From Flavobacterium urumqiense (GTDB lineage Bacteria > Bacteroidota > Bacteroidia > Flavobacteriales > Flavobacteriaceae): a stretch of DNA of 64,000 nucleotides. Below the pieces are notes generated by a model. It had not been told where the DNA came from. It saw only the letters and a list, made by a program, of their open reading frames with translations, and ran no database searches. Each line of letters starts with the position of its first letter. Positions within the stretch are counted from its first letter, which is position 1. The position numbers and the translations under genes were made by a program. The stretch covers positions 124,001 to 188,000 of the forward strand of contig NZ_FNVP01000002.1 of the NCBI RefSeq assembly GCF_900108015.1, read 5' to 3'. Below are positions 16,458 to 24,442 of the stretch, one piece after another.

Positions 16458-17909
16458 ATGAATACTAATCATACAGATATTATTATAATAGGAGCAGGAT
16501 TATCCGGTATAGGCGCTGCCTGTCATTTGTCACGCAAAAATCCAGACAAAAACTATGTTATTTTAGAGGCTAGAGCGGAACTTGGAGGAACTTGGAGTTT
16601 GTTTCAATACCCTGGAATCCGTTCCGATTCGGATATGTATACTTTTGGCTATTCCTTCAAAACATGGGAAGACCAAAAGTCTTTCGCAGACGGACCTTCT
16701 ATTTTAAAATACCTGAATGAAGCCGCAGACGAATATAAAGTGCGCGAGCATATCATCTACAATCAACGCGCTCTTTCTTATAACTTCGATACAGAAAAAA
16801 AATCATGGACGGTCACTACCGTAAATACCGTTACGGAAGAAGAAACAGTTTATAGGTGCCAGTTTATCTTTAGCTGTAGCGGCTATTATAATTATAACAA
16901 AGGGTACACTCCTGAATTTAAGGATCAATCCCGTTTTGAAGGTGAAATTGTCCATCCTCAAAAATGGCCTGAAAAATTAGATGTTGCCAATAAAAAAGTG
17001 GTTATAATTGGCAGCGGCGCCACTGCTGTGACCATCCTTCCGGAGCTTGCCGCCGAAGGTGCACAAGTTGTTATGCTGCAACGATCGCCAACCTATATTG
17101 CTGCTTTACCCAATAAAGACAAAATTGCTGCTCGCCTCAAAAGCCTGTTCCCAAAAAAAGTAGCCTATAGACTGATTCGTTATAAAAATATTTTTTACGC
17201 TATTGTCTTTTTTAATCTGTGCAAGTTCTTTCCGGAGGCAATGAAAAAATTCATCATAAAAGGGGCTAAAAAAGCTTTGGGTAACTTTCCCGTGGACCCT
17301 CATTTTATACCTAATTACAATCCATGGGAACAACGTTTTTGCATTGCGCCAAACGGAGATTTTTTTAGAGCCATCAGAAAAGGGAACGCATCAGTAGTTA
17401 CTGACCATATCGATTGTTTTTTAACAAATGGAATTTTACTAAAATCGGGGGAGACACTGGCCGCTGACATTATAATCACCGCAACTGGACTTGATTTAGT
17501 GGCGTTTGGAGGCGTAAAAATTCAAGTGGATGAGAAACCTTTTGATGTTTCAAAATCTTTTGTCTATAAAGGCCTCATGTTAAGCGACCTGCCCAACTTC
17601 TTTATTTTTGTTGGCTATACTAATGCTTCGTGGACGTTGAAAAGTGACCTTACCAGCGAATATATATCTCGGGTTTTAAAGTATTTGGACAAACACCATT
17701 ATAAAGCGGTGCAGGCAAAAGTAGTCGAGACAAATTTAAAACCGGTTCCACTACTCAACCTGAATTCCGGCTACATTTACAGAGCAGCGAATACTCTTCC
17801 TAGTCAAGGAAACAAAGCACCTTGGCGTATTTACCAAAATTATGTGCTGGATTATAAAATGCTTCGCTTGAATGCCGTTAAAGACAAACGACTTACGTTT
17901 TTCAAGTAA
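16458..17909 (+). CDS. Flavin-containing monooxygenase, Baeyer-Villiger type
   Basis: A 483-residue FAD- and NADPH-dependent enzyme. The FAD Rossmann motif GAGLSGIGAA is at residues 12-21, GGTWSLFQYPGIRSDSDMYTFGYSF follows, the fingerprint FEGEIVHPQKWP (FxGxxxHxxxWP) is at about 163-174, and a second dinucleotide motif GSGATAVTI is near 187-195. This order is that of class B monooxygenases such as EthA-like Baeyer-Villiger enzymes, which insert oxygen into ketones or oxidise sulfur and nitrogen. Substrate unknown. It stands alone between repeats, so recent acquisition is possible. Confidence 0.88.
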   Translation: MNTNHTDIIIIGAGLSGIGAACHLSRKNPDKNYVILEARAELGGTWSLFQYPGIRSDSDMYTFGYSFKTWEDQKSFADGPSILKYLNEAADEYKVREHIIYNQRALSYNFDTEKKSWTVTTVNTVTEEETVYRCQFIFSCSGYYNYNKGYTPEFKDQSRFEGEIVHPQKWPEKLDVANKKVVIIGSGATAVTILPELAAEGAQVVMLQRSPTYIAALPNKDKIAARLKSLFPKKVAYRLIRYKNIFYAIVFFNLCKFFPEAMKKFIIKGAKKALGNFPVDPHFIPNYNPWEQRFCIAPNGDFFRAIRKGNASVVTDHIDCFLTNGILLKSGETLAADIIITATGLDLVAFGGVKIQVDEKPFDVSKSFVYKGLMLSDLPNFFIFVGYTNASWTLKSDLTSEYISRVLKYLDKHHYKAVQAKVVETNLKPVPLLNLNSGYIYRAANTLPSQGNKAPWRIYQNYVLDYKMLRLNAVKDKRLTFFK

Positions 17910-18041
17910 AGAAGGTTCAAGAGTCCGGATAGTAAAGAATTGGGTATTAATAATCCGAAAATAAATGGTATTTTAGCTCCAAGATCCTAACAAAACATAG
18001 GAACGTCATATAACATATTAATAATTTTCAAATTAAATAGA

Positions 18042-18413
18042 TTGAAAAAATATTTAAAATATCTCATTTCACTCTTTCTGGCTTTTGGCCTGATTGCAAA
18101 TGATGGTATCTTAGACTCTCAATCAAATTCTGCAGATTACTATCAATTCTCGAACGTAATTCTTAGAAGAGAATTAAACTATAAGGGTTCAAAATTATAT
18201 GTGTTCAATCAGGCAAATCCGTCTGAAAAAATATCATTCCTATTTCACTTAGTTTATCTCCAATTTCAAGATAGTTATAGTCTTCAAATTACGGTTCTAC
18301 TTAAATTACAGACGTTACTTTATCAAAAAGTAAGTTCATTTGCATCTCAATACATTTTTATAAATGAGACAATTACTTGCAGAAACTCCTATAAAAGTAT
18401 ATACACAGCCTAG
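18042..18413 (+). CDS. Hypothetical exported protein (123 aa)
   Basis: Not assigned to a named family. TTG start; MKKYLKYLISLFLAFGLIAN is a good signal peptide. The mature part is rich in aromatic, Ser and Gln residues with a central SEKISFLFHLVYLQFQ segment and one late Cys. It has no metal motif of its own but lies just before the copper island. A role cannot be given. The clear signal peptide argues for a real gene; absence of an ATG lowers confidence. Confidence 0.5.
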   Translation: MKKYLKYLISLFLAFGLIANDGILDSQSNSADYYQFSNVILRRELNYKGSKLYVFNQANPSEKISFLFHLVYLQFQDSYSLQITVLLKLQTLLYQKVSSFASQYIFINETITCRNSYKSIYTA

Positions 18414-18489
18414 ATAATTCTTTCTCCGCATTTATGAAATTCCATGCATAAAGATGATAACAAATGTCTAATCATTTATCATTTACAAA

Positions 18490-18669
18490 ATGTATAAACA
18501 CAACAACAAACCATGTTTAGAGCATTCTAAACGCCCTTTTCTTTGGGTAAAAAGAAAAATCATTCTAATCATTACCGCATTTATGATCGGAATGTCAAAC
18601 GGAATGAACGTGGGAGACCATAAGATTAACGGAAATCAAAATCACACGGAACAACATAAAAAAGATTGA
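18490..18669 (+). CDS. Hypothetical small membrane protein (59 aa)
   Basis: A short ORF starting MYKHNNKPCLEHSKRPFLW, with a positively charged VKRK followed by one hydrophobic helix (IILIITAFMIGMS, residues 24-36) and a polar His/Gln/Asn-rich tail ending EQHKKD. It is followed 36 nt later by a strong hairpin terminator, and is 76 nt after the preceding 123-residue gene in the same direction, so the two may form a unit. No family recognised. Confidence 0.55.
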   Translation: MYKHNNKPCLEHSKRPFLWVKRKIILIITAFMIGMSNGMNVGDHKINGNQNHTEQHKKD

Positions 18670-18704
18670 TTTGACTCTTGCAAATATAATGCGCGACAGT
18701 AAAT

Positions 18705-18736
18705 CAAAAAAGCTAGGAGTAAAACCTAGCTTTTTT
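18705..18736. terminator. Perfect bidirectional hairpin terminator
   Basis: AAAAAAGCTAGG and CCTAGCTTTTTT form a perfect 12-bp stem around an 8-nt loop, with A- and T-runs on both sides. It lies between the 59-residue gene and the convergent 57-residue gene. Confidence 0.85.
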
Positions 18737-18755
18737 CATCTTATAAAACACCAAG

Positions 18756-18769
18756 CTCCGCAAAGTGTT
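18756..18769 (+). repeat. 14-nt direct repeat, copy 2
   Basis: CTCCGCAAAGTGTT, identical to 16046-16059 and in the same orientation. Confidence 0.6.
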
Positions 18770-18827
18770 GAGTATAACAAACCCTAAGAAATATGAAACC
18801 GCTTTTATCAGCTAAATTTTTATTTAT

Positions 18828-19001
18828 TTAAACTCCTTTTACGGTAGTTCCTATTGCCAAAACAACGAAACCAATAAGCAATAGTGTGAAGCTATTTTCC
18901 GATAAAATCTGAATATGTGCAAAATGTCCGATGATTCCAAGTATACCGCAAATCAATCCTATAATCCAGGTAATTTTCTTTGGTGCTGAAGGGTTATTCA
19001 T
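18828..19001 (-). CDS. Small two-helix membrane protein (57 aa)
   Basis: A short minus-strand ORF: MNNPSAPKKITWIIGLICGI opens with a polar head and a basic KK, then two hydrophobic helices (about residues 11-25 and 38-52) joined by HFAHIQILSENSF, ending TVKGV. This is a normal two-TM miniprotein of the type often seen in flavobacteria, function unknown. Coding character is supported by the codon pattern and the helix-turn-helix hydrophobic profile. No partner gene is apparent. Confidence 0.65.
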   Translation of the reverse strand: MNNPSAPKKITWIIGLICGILGIIGHFAHIQILSENSFTLLLIGFVVLAIGTTVKGV

Positions 19002-19197
19002 ATGTATAATTTAAAGTTGCTCCGAACTTAATATGTTTCGGTAAAGTAAAAATAACATTGTAAATCTGACTAAATGTAACACAATTAGAGACCATCATTA
19101 CATAATTCACATATTTTTAGCAAACATGTTACATAAACGTCACTAGCCGTGCGTTTTTTTTAAATTATATTATAAACTACAAACATCATTACCTCTC

Positions 19198-19237
19198 CAG
19201 ACTTTAAACCATTTTATTGTTAATTTTATTTTACAAA
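19198..19237 (+). repeat. 40-nt direct repeat, copy 2
   Basis: Starts CAGACTTTAAA and ends TTTACAAA; matches 16174-16213 at 35 of 40 positions. The pair flanks the monooxygenase and the three small genes. Confidence 0.7.
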
Positions 19238-19264
19238 TCTAAAGAATAATGTGTAGTAATCTAA

Positions 19265-19306
19265 AAAATCAACTTCAATTTTTTAGTAAAAATGGAAGTT
19301 GATTTT
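19265..19306 (-). terminator. Terminator after the DUF302 gene
   Basis: AAAATCAACTTC pairs perfectly with GAAGTTGATTTT (12 bp, 18-nt loop); on the minus strand it is followed by T-rich sequence. It lies 84 nt past the DUF302 stop. Confidence 0.7.
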
Positions 19307-19389
19307 GATTGGTATTAACACCTGTAAGTATTTAAAGCTCGAAAACAATTAGCATTTAAAATTTGAAATTCAAAATTTGAAATTCAAAA

Positions 19390-19776
19390 CTACAATTGTT
19401 CTATTACTTTCTTTAATCGATCTCTAATTTCTGTTGCGATTTCAACAAGTTCCTTATTTTCAACTGCCAGCATTGAAGCTGCAGGATCAACTGCAGATAC
19501 TTCTATCTGGCCTGCCACTTTCTCTTGAACAATTACATTACAAGGCAACATTGTACCTATTTTATCTTCTGCCATCAAAGCTTTGTAAGCAAATGGCGGG
19601 TTACAAGCACCCAGTATGGTATAATTATAAAAGTCTACATCCAATTTTTTCTTTAAAGTCGCTTTCAAATCAATTTCTGTCAATATTCCGAATCCTTCTT
19701 TTTTGAGTGCTTCTGTAACTTTTTGAATCGCATTTTCGAAACTGTCTGTAATTGTTTTATTAAAATAATATTCCAT
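19390..19776 (-). CDS. DUF302 domain protein
   Basis: A 128-residue cytoplasmic protein of the DUF302 family. Typical segments are FENAIQKVTEALKKEGFGILTEIDLKATLKKKLDV, YTILGACNPPFAYKAL and IGTMLPCNVIVQEK; Cys residues occur in the two conserved positions (GACNP and LPCNV). DUF302 genes often accompany metal-resistance or redox genes, and this one is last in the copper island on the same strand. Biochemical function not established. Confidence 0.88.
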   Translation of the reverse strand: MEYYFNKTITDSFENAIQKVTEALKKEGFGILTEIDLKATLKKKLDVDFYNYTILGACNPPFAYKALMAEDKIGTMLPCNVIVQEKVAGQIEVSAVDPAASMLAVENKELVEIATEIRDRLKKVIEQL

Positions 19777-19837
19777 GATTGTTTTATTTTTATAAGTTAA
19801 AATCTATTTCAATTAATTATTGAGTCCTAATTCAAGA

Positions 19838-19975
19838 TCACTTTCTTCTCCTGTATCTGTGAGCTGCCACCAATAATGCCAGTCCTAAAACGATTATTGA
19901 AAACCACCAAAAAATATGTACCCCCATAAACATGTAAGATCCCAAGTGCATTTCTCCATTATCGTTATTCAACAT
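19838..19975 (-). CDS. Small membrane protein (45 aa), copper-island twin A
   Basis: MLNNDNGEMHLGSYMFMGVH then FWWFSIIVLGLALLVAAHRYRRRK: a polar Met/His-containing head, one transmembrane helix and a basic cytoplasmic tail. An in-frame TTG-type extension to 20050 exists, but the start at 19975 matches exactly that of its twin at 22819-22956, which begins MLNNGNGEMHMGEYSFMGMH. Met and His in the exported head could bind copper, an inference from composition and location. It lies between the DUF302 gene and the multicopper oxidase. Confidence 0.72.
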   Translation of the reverse strand: MLNNDNGEMHLGSYMFMGVHIFWWFSIIVLGLALLVAAHRYRRRK

Positions 19976-20086
19976 AATTGATATTTTAAATATTAAACAA
20001 AATTTTAAATAACAAAAGATACAAATCTGCAATGAACCCAAACTGTACAAAATATTTCTCCCGCTATAGAACGCTTCTTCTATCTT

Positions 20087-22792
20087 TTAATAATTGAGAT
20101 TCAATCCAAAACCTAATCCCATATCGCTATCGTAATGGGTTGTAATTCCAAAATTTCTCTTAACAATATAGCGCAATCCTGCCATGTATTCTTTGTCTGT
20201 GTTCCACATTAAACTCATTCGCAATCTTTTTGAGACAGGAATATCATTTCGCATTAACTGCAATCTGACTTTTCCATCACTAAAAACTTCTGTTTGAAAT
20301 TTCACTAGCATTGGCAGTGTATATTCAAATCCTAAACTTACAACTGCTCGTTTATCTTTAGTACTTTCTTGACCAAAAATATTTTTCTCCATTTCTCCCT
20401 CTTTCATTTTTCTGTATCTCCAGTCAAAACCAATAAACGGCATCAACCATTGCATTTTCCCAATGTAACGTCCAATATGGGTTTCGGTCTCATAGCCATG
20501 ATGATCACTGTAACCCAAACGCCATTCAGTACCAATACTCCAACGTGTATTAGATAACATAACCTCCCCATCGTTCCCGTTAGTGGCAAAATCATTTTCT
20601 GCCATAAGATGAAAAGCTCTGTCATCAGCAAATAATCTGCGTTGTGCTAATTTTGGATTTGGAATTTCTGGATTGGCGGGAGAATTTTCGTAACTAAAAA
20701 CCCGACCCATTCCACTCATCATGTGATACAAAATATGACAGTGAAAAAACCAATCACCGCTCTCTGTCGCTGCAAATTCCAGCGTATCGGTTTCCATTGG
20801 CATGATGTCAATAATGTTTTTCATGGGCGCATAATCACCTTGTCCATTGAGCACTCTAAAATCGTGTCCGTGCAGGTGCATCGGGTGGCGCATCATGGAA
20901 CCATTATGTAAAATCAACCGAATATTTTCTCCTTTTTTTATTAGAATCTTATCGGTTTCTGAGACTACTTTATTATCTAAACTCCAAACATAGCGGTTCA
21001 TATTTCCCGTTAGTTCAAATTTTAATTCCTTAACCGGGGCATCTTTTGGAAGCGTTGTTTTTGTTGATGATTTAAGCATCGCATAATTCAAAGTCGTAAT
21101 GTCTGAAAGTTCGTTACTGTTATAGTCCTCTTCTGTCATTTTCATGCTGTCCTTTTTTGCAGAAGAATCATCCATTTTCATGATGTCCTTTTTTGCAGAA
21201 GAATCGTCCATTTTCATGATGTCCTTTTTTGCAGAAGAATCGTCCATTTTCATGATGTCCTTTTTTGCAGAAGAATTATCCATTTTCATTTTTCCCATAT
21301 CATGCGAAGAATGATCCATCTCACCTTCTTTTTGAGCTTCCCCTTTCGTTGCTGGGCCGGTAATTTCTGGATACATTACCACATTCATATCCATTTGATT
21401 GAGGGACATTTGCATCCCCATATCATCTAAGTCACCGTTCATTTTCATCATTCCGTTCATCATCTTCATGCCTTCAAAATATTTAAGTTTAGGCAAGGGA
21501 GTTATCAATTGCTTGATGCCATTTCCTAAATACAAGGAAGCTGATTTTGTTCGATCTTCTGATGTTACTAAAAATTCATAAGCCGTTTTATCAGCGGGAA
21601 TAGTTACAATAACATCGTAAGTTTCAGAAACTGCAATGAGTAATCTATCAACTTCAACTGGCTCCACATCATTACCATCATTGGCCACAACGGTTATTTT
21701 TCCGCCGGCATAGGTAAGCCAAAAATACGTTGAGGCGCCACCATTTGAAATTCGCAAACGCACCTTGTCTCCTCCTTTAAATTGCGCCAATTGACTTTCA
21801 CTTTTTCCGTTAATTAAAAATTTATCATAATATATATCACTTACGTCCATCGCATTCATGCGCTTCCACTCGTTGGCTATTTTAGTTTTGAAATGTCCCG
21901 CTTTTATAGCTTCCGAATAACTTTGGGTTGTTCCTTTTTGAATTGCAAACCAATCCGTAGCATTATGCAACATGCGGTGCACATTCTCAGGATTCATATC
22001 TGTCCATTCACTTAAAATCACCGGAATTGTTGGAATATTAAGGTCTTCTCGTTTGTTCAAAATCATGGAACCATACATCCCAATTTGCTCTTGTAAACCA
22101 GTATGACTATGGTACCAATGTGTCCCATTTTGAATGATCGGAAATTTATATATATGTTCCGTATGCGGCTTTATGGGCATTTGTGTAAGGTTAGGAACAC
22201 CATCATATTGATTGGGTAACATGAGACCGTGCCAATGCAACGAAGTATCTTCATTCAATTCATTATGCACATGAATTTCAGCTGTATCTCCTTCTGTAAA
22301 CGTAAGTGTTGGCATGGGAATCTGGCCATTTACTGCAATAGCTCGTTTAGGAGTTCCTGTAAAATTTACGATGGTATCCCTAACATATAAATCATAACGA
22401 ACCGTTCGTGGCGGTGTGTTGTTTACCACTTTTTTTATGTTTAACTCTGCTTTTGGCATAGCCATATTGCTCATATCATTCCCTTTGGGAGCCTCTTTAT
22501 TGTCCATCTTTTCTTGTGCAACAGGCTCTTTTTTAGAGGTTTTTTTGTATGGCATTTTCATGCTTTGTGGCTTCCTAACTTCTTTCTTTATAACTTTAGT
22601 CCTCTCTTTTACTAATGCCATCCCACATTTCGGACAATTTCCAGGTTTGTTCGCATGAATTTCAGGATGCATTGGGCAGGTATAAGTTGTTGCTTGCACT
22701 TTTTGTGCATTTTCTTTTTTTGACATATTCGTCTCATGCGCTTGCGCAAAAGAATAAAATGTCAGAATCAACATTACTATTAATCTTTTCAT
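20087..22792 (-). CDS. Multicopper oxidase with N-terminal metal-binding domain and C-terminal CopB-like barrel
   Basis: A 901-residue exported protein with three modules. Signal peptide: residues 1-18. Residues about 37-65 are a heavy-metal-binding domain (YTCPMHPE ... CPKCGMALV). Residues about 130-700 are a CopA/PcoA-type oxidase with all copper ligands: LHWHG, HWYHSH, HPMHLHGHDF and FFHCHILYHMMSGM. Between them lies a Met/His-rich insertion (GMKMMNGMMKMNGDLDDMGM and four 12-residue repeats KKDIMKMDDSSA). From about 704 the protein continues as a CopB/PcoB-like outer-membrane beta domain (PKLAQRRLFADDRAFHLMAEND to GFGLNLNY). It would oxidise Cu(I) in the periplasm and may be tethered to the outer membrane. 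Confidence 0.9.
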   Translation of the reverse strand: MKRLIVMLILTFYSFAQAHETNMSKKENAQKVQATTYTCPMHPEIHANKPGNCPKCGMALVKERTKVIKKEVRKPQSMKMPYKKTSKKEPVAQEKMDNKEAPKGNDMSNMAMPKAELNIKKVVNNTPPRTVRYDLYVRDTIVNFTGTPKRAIAVNGQIPMPTLTFTEGDTAEIHVHNELNEDTSLHWHGLMLPNQYDGVPNLTQMPIKPHTEHIYKFPIIQNGTHWYHSHTGLQEQIGMYGSMILNKREDLNIPTIPVILSEWTDMNPENVHRMLHNATDWFAIQKGTTQSYSEAIKAGHFKTKIANEWKRMNAMDVSDIYYDKFLINGKSESQLAQFKGGDKVRLRISNGGASTYFWLTYAGGKITVVANDGNDVEPVEVDRLLIAVSETYDVIVTIPADKTAYEFLVTSEDRTKSASLYLGNGIKQLITPLPKLKYFEGMKMMNGMMKMNGDLDDMGMQMSLNQMDMNVVMYPEITGPATKGEAQKEGEMDHSSHDMGKMKMDNSSAKKDIMKMDDSSAKKDIMKMDDSSAKKDIMKMDDSSAKKDSMKMTEEDYNSNELSDITTLNYAMLKSSTKTTLPKDAPVKELKFELTGNMNRYVWSLDNKVVSETDKILIKKGENIRLILHNGSMMRHPMHLHGHDFRVLNGQGDYAPMKNIIDIMPMETDTLEFAATESGDWFFHCHILYHMMSGMGRVFSYENSPANPEIPNPKLAQRRLFADDRAFHLMAENDFATNGNDGEVMLSNTRWSIGTEWRLGYSDHHGYETETHIGRYIGKMQWLMPFIGFDWRYRKMKEGEMEKNIFGQESTKDKRAVVSLGFEYTLPMLVKFQTEVFSDGKVRLQLMRNDIPVSKRLRMSLMWNTDKEYMAGLRYIVKRNFGITTHYDSDMGLGFGLNLNY
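21145..21288 (-). repeat. Four 36-nt in-frame tandem repeats in the oxidase gene
   Basis: Four consecutive 36-nt units (21145, 21181, 21217, 21253), differing at only a few bases, encode a repeated 12-residue Met/Asp/Lys unit of the form MKMDDSSAKKDI. The high DNA identity indicates recent expansion. Confidence 0.92.
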
Positions 22793-22818
22793 TTATAGGA
22801 TTCTAAATTTTGTAATTC

Positions 22819-22956
22819 TTATTTTCTTTTTCTAAATCGGTTTAACATTACCAATGCAAAAAGAAGCAGCACAATCACTAAAATTAACCAAAATGGGTGC
22901 ATTCCCATGAAAGAGTATTCCCCCATGTGCATTTCTCCGTTACCGTTATTCAACAT
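22819..22956 (-). CDS. Small membrane protein (45 aa), copper-island twin B
   Basis: MLNNGNGEMHMGEYSFMGMH then a hydrophobic helix (FWLILVIVLLLFALVML) and a basic end (NRFRKRK). Same length and head as the product at 19838-19975. Four Met and two His residues sit in the 20-residue head. It lies 26 nt upstream of the multicopper oxidase and 17 nt downstream of the Met-rich lipoprotein gene, so is probably co-transcribed. Function unknown; metal binding is a guess from composition. Confidence 0.75.
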   Translation of the reverse strand: MLNNGNGEMHMGEYSFMGMHPFWLILVIVLLLFALVMLNRFRKRK

Positions 22957-22973
22957 AATTCTATAGTATTAAA

Positions 22974-23594
22974 TTAGTGATGCGCTTTATGATCTTCTTT
23001 ATTTTCCTGTTTTTTATCCATCGCCTTCATTTTATTCATGTCCATTTTTTCTTTTTTCATTTTGTCCATCATTTTCATCATTTTCTCGCTCCCCATCATC
23101 TCCTTGCACATTTCAGACATCATGGCATCATCCCCTTTTGATGATTCCATCATTGTTGACATCATATTTTTCATCATTTCGGGGTCATCCTTCATTCCTT
23201 TCATCATTTCTGATTTCATACCTTTCATCATTTCCGGATTTTCTTTCATCATTGCCATCATTTTAGCATGATTCTCTTTCATCATTTCTGGATTATTCTT
23301 CATCATTTCTGACATCATACTTTTCATCATCTCTGGATTTTCCTTCATCATTGTCATCATTTTTGCATGACCATCCTTCATCATTTCCTTTTCCTTCTCC
23401 TGCATCATCATCATACCACTTTTGCTGTTCATAAGTATACCCATCATCTCTTTAGACATACTTTCATTATTAGCAATCTCATTCATAATTTCCATTCTCT
23501 TGTCTGATTTTGAGAGAACCTGATTAGTTGACTGGCAGGAATATAAAAGAGCGATTAATCCGAACGATACTGCAATTTTTTGTACTGTTTTCAT
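22974..23594 (-). CDS. Methionine-rich lipoprotein, candidate periplasmic copper binder
   Basis: A 206-residue protein with lipoprotein signal LIALLYSC (Cys at residue 20). From about residue 34 it is dominated by methionine, roughly a quarter of all residues, in repeating motifs such as NPEMMK, AKMMAMMKE and SEMMKGMK, mixed with Lys and Glu, and closes with a His-containing end (HKAHH). Clustered MxxM-type methionines are the usual Cu(I)/Ag(I) ligands of periplasmic carriers. It is first in a probable transcript with twin B and the oxidase. Low complexity prevents family assignment; a long amphipathic helix is likely. Confidence 0.82.
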   Translation of the reverse strand: MKTVQKIAVSFGLIALLYSCQSTNQVLSKSDKRMEIMNEIANNESMSKEMMGILMNSKSGMMMMQEKEKEMMKDGHAKMMTMMKENPEMMKSMMSEMMKNNPEMMKENHAKMMAMMKENPEMMKGMKSEMMKGMKDDPEMMKNMMSTMMESSKGDDAMMSEMCKEMMGSEKMMKMMDKMKKEKMDMNKMKAMDKKQENKEDHKAHH

Positions 23595-23798
23595 GATTTT
23601 AAATTTATTTGTTAAACCTATTAATCCTATAAATGTCCGCGTTTTAAAGAGACAAACTCTTATTGAATTTTGAAAAAAAATTATATAATTACTCCTTTTC
23701 GTTATTCAATAATAAAAGGCTAGCCAACTAACCGAATTTCATTCTCTCTTAAATATAAAATCACTTCCCCATTTTTATATTAAGTTACTGTTATACTT

Positions 23799-24248
23799 TC
23801 ATTTTGTTTTTTTACGTACAATTTCAACAGAACATTTTGCATGAAGTGCAACGGACTGTGAAACTGATCCTAATAAAAGACGTTCAACAAAACCATAACC
23901 ATGTGACCCAAGAACAATAAGGTCAGCGCGAAACTTTTCGGCCTCATCGACAATAGCAGTTTTAGGGACTCCCTCTATTACCTCTGTTACAACTGCAATT
24001 TCAGGATTTTTATTTCTTATTATTTCCGCTGCTTCTGCGACAGAATTCTCTGCAAATTTCAAAGAATTCATACCCGCGTCGTCGTAATATTCCGTTAAAA
24101 CACCCATTGGAGCCACATTCATGAGCCTATCTCCTTCATAAACGGAGATGATTTTCACTTTTGTGTTTAAAGGAAAAGGTCTAAGAGCAAATTCTTTTAC
24201 CATTGCTGCACTAAAAGGCGAACCATCAGTTGCTAAAATTATTTTCAT
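23799..24248 (-). CDS. Universal stress protein (UspA family)
   Basis: A 149-residue single-domain protein. The N-terminus MKIILATDGSPFSAAMVKEF and the ATP-binding signature GSHGYGFVERLLLGSVSQSV (G-2x-G-9x-GS) are intact, so it should bind ATP. It sits between the CopA ATPase and the Met-rich gene with about 200-bp gaps on both sides, suggesting its own promoter. In metal islands Usp proteins commonly accompany stress responses; the specific role is unknown. Confidence 0.9.
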   Translation of the reverse strand: MKIILATDGSPFSAAMVKEFALRPFPLNTKVKIISVYEGDRLMNVAPMGVLTEYYDDAGMNSLKFAENSVAEAAEIIRNKNPEIAVVTEVIEGVPKTAIVDEAEKFRADLIVLGSHGYGFVERLLLGSVSQSVALHAKCSVEIVRKKTK

Positions 24249-24442
24249 TTGACTACAGTATTTATTAGTTATTGAAAATGAGATAATTAAAAAATAAAAC
24301 TAATTAAAATTATATTATAAATTTAAGACAATTTCGGCACATTCAGTTATGATTTTTTAAATTTAAAACAATCAAATCCTAATTCTTAATGAACTTTAAT
24401 ACAACATGTACCTCAAAAAACAAATATACCGGCTTCTTTAAA

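Larger units (their letters stand above)
19002..19389. other. Intergenic region before the copper island
   Basis: 388 bp with no supported ORF. It holds the second 40-nt direct repeat (19198-19237), the terminator for the DUF302 gene (19265-19306) and a duplicated word TTTGAAATTCAAAA near 19362-19389. The right-hand side is the 3' end of the copper-island transcript. Confidence 0.6.

Noticed and set aside
23038..23271. 77-residue Ile/Phe/Ser-rich plus-strand ORF
   Set aside because: Exact antisense of ATG-rich (CAT) repeats in the Met-rich gene; composition is a shadow.
22974..23594. Considered as a DNA-level tandem repeat or CRISPR-like array
   Set aside because: Repeats follow codons of a continuous reading frame with lipoprotein signal; units vary in length and no spacers exist.
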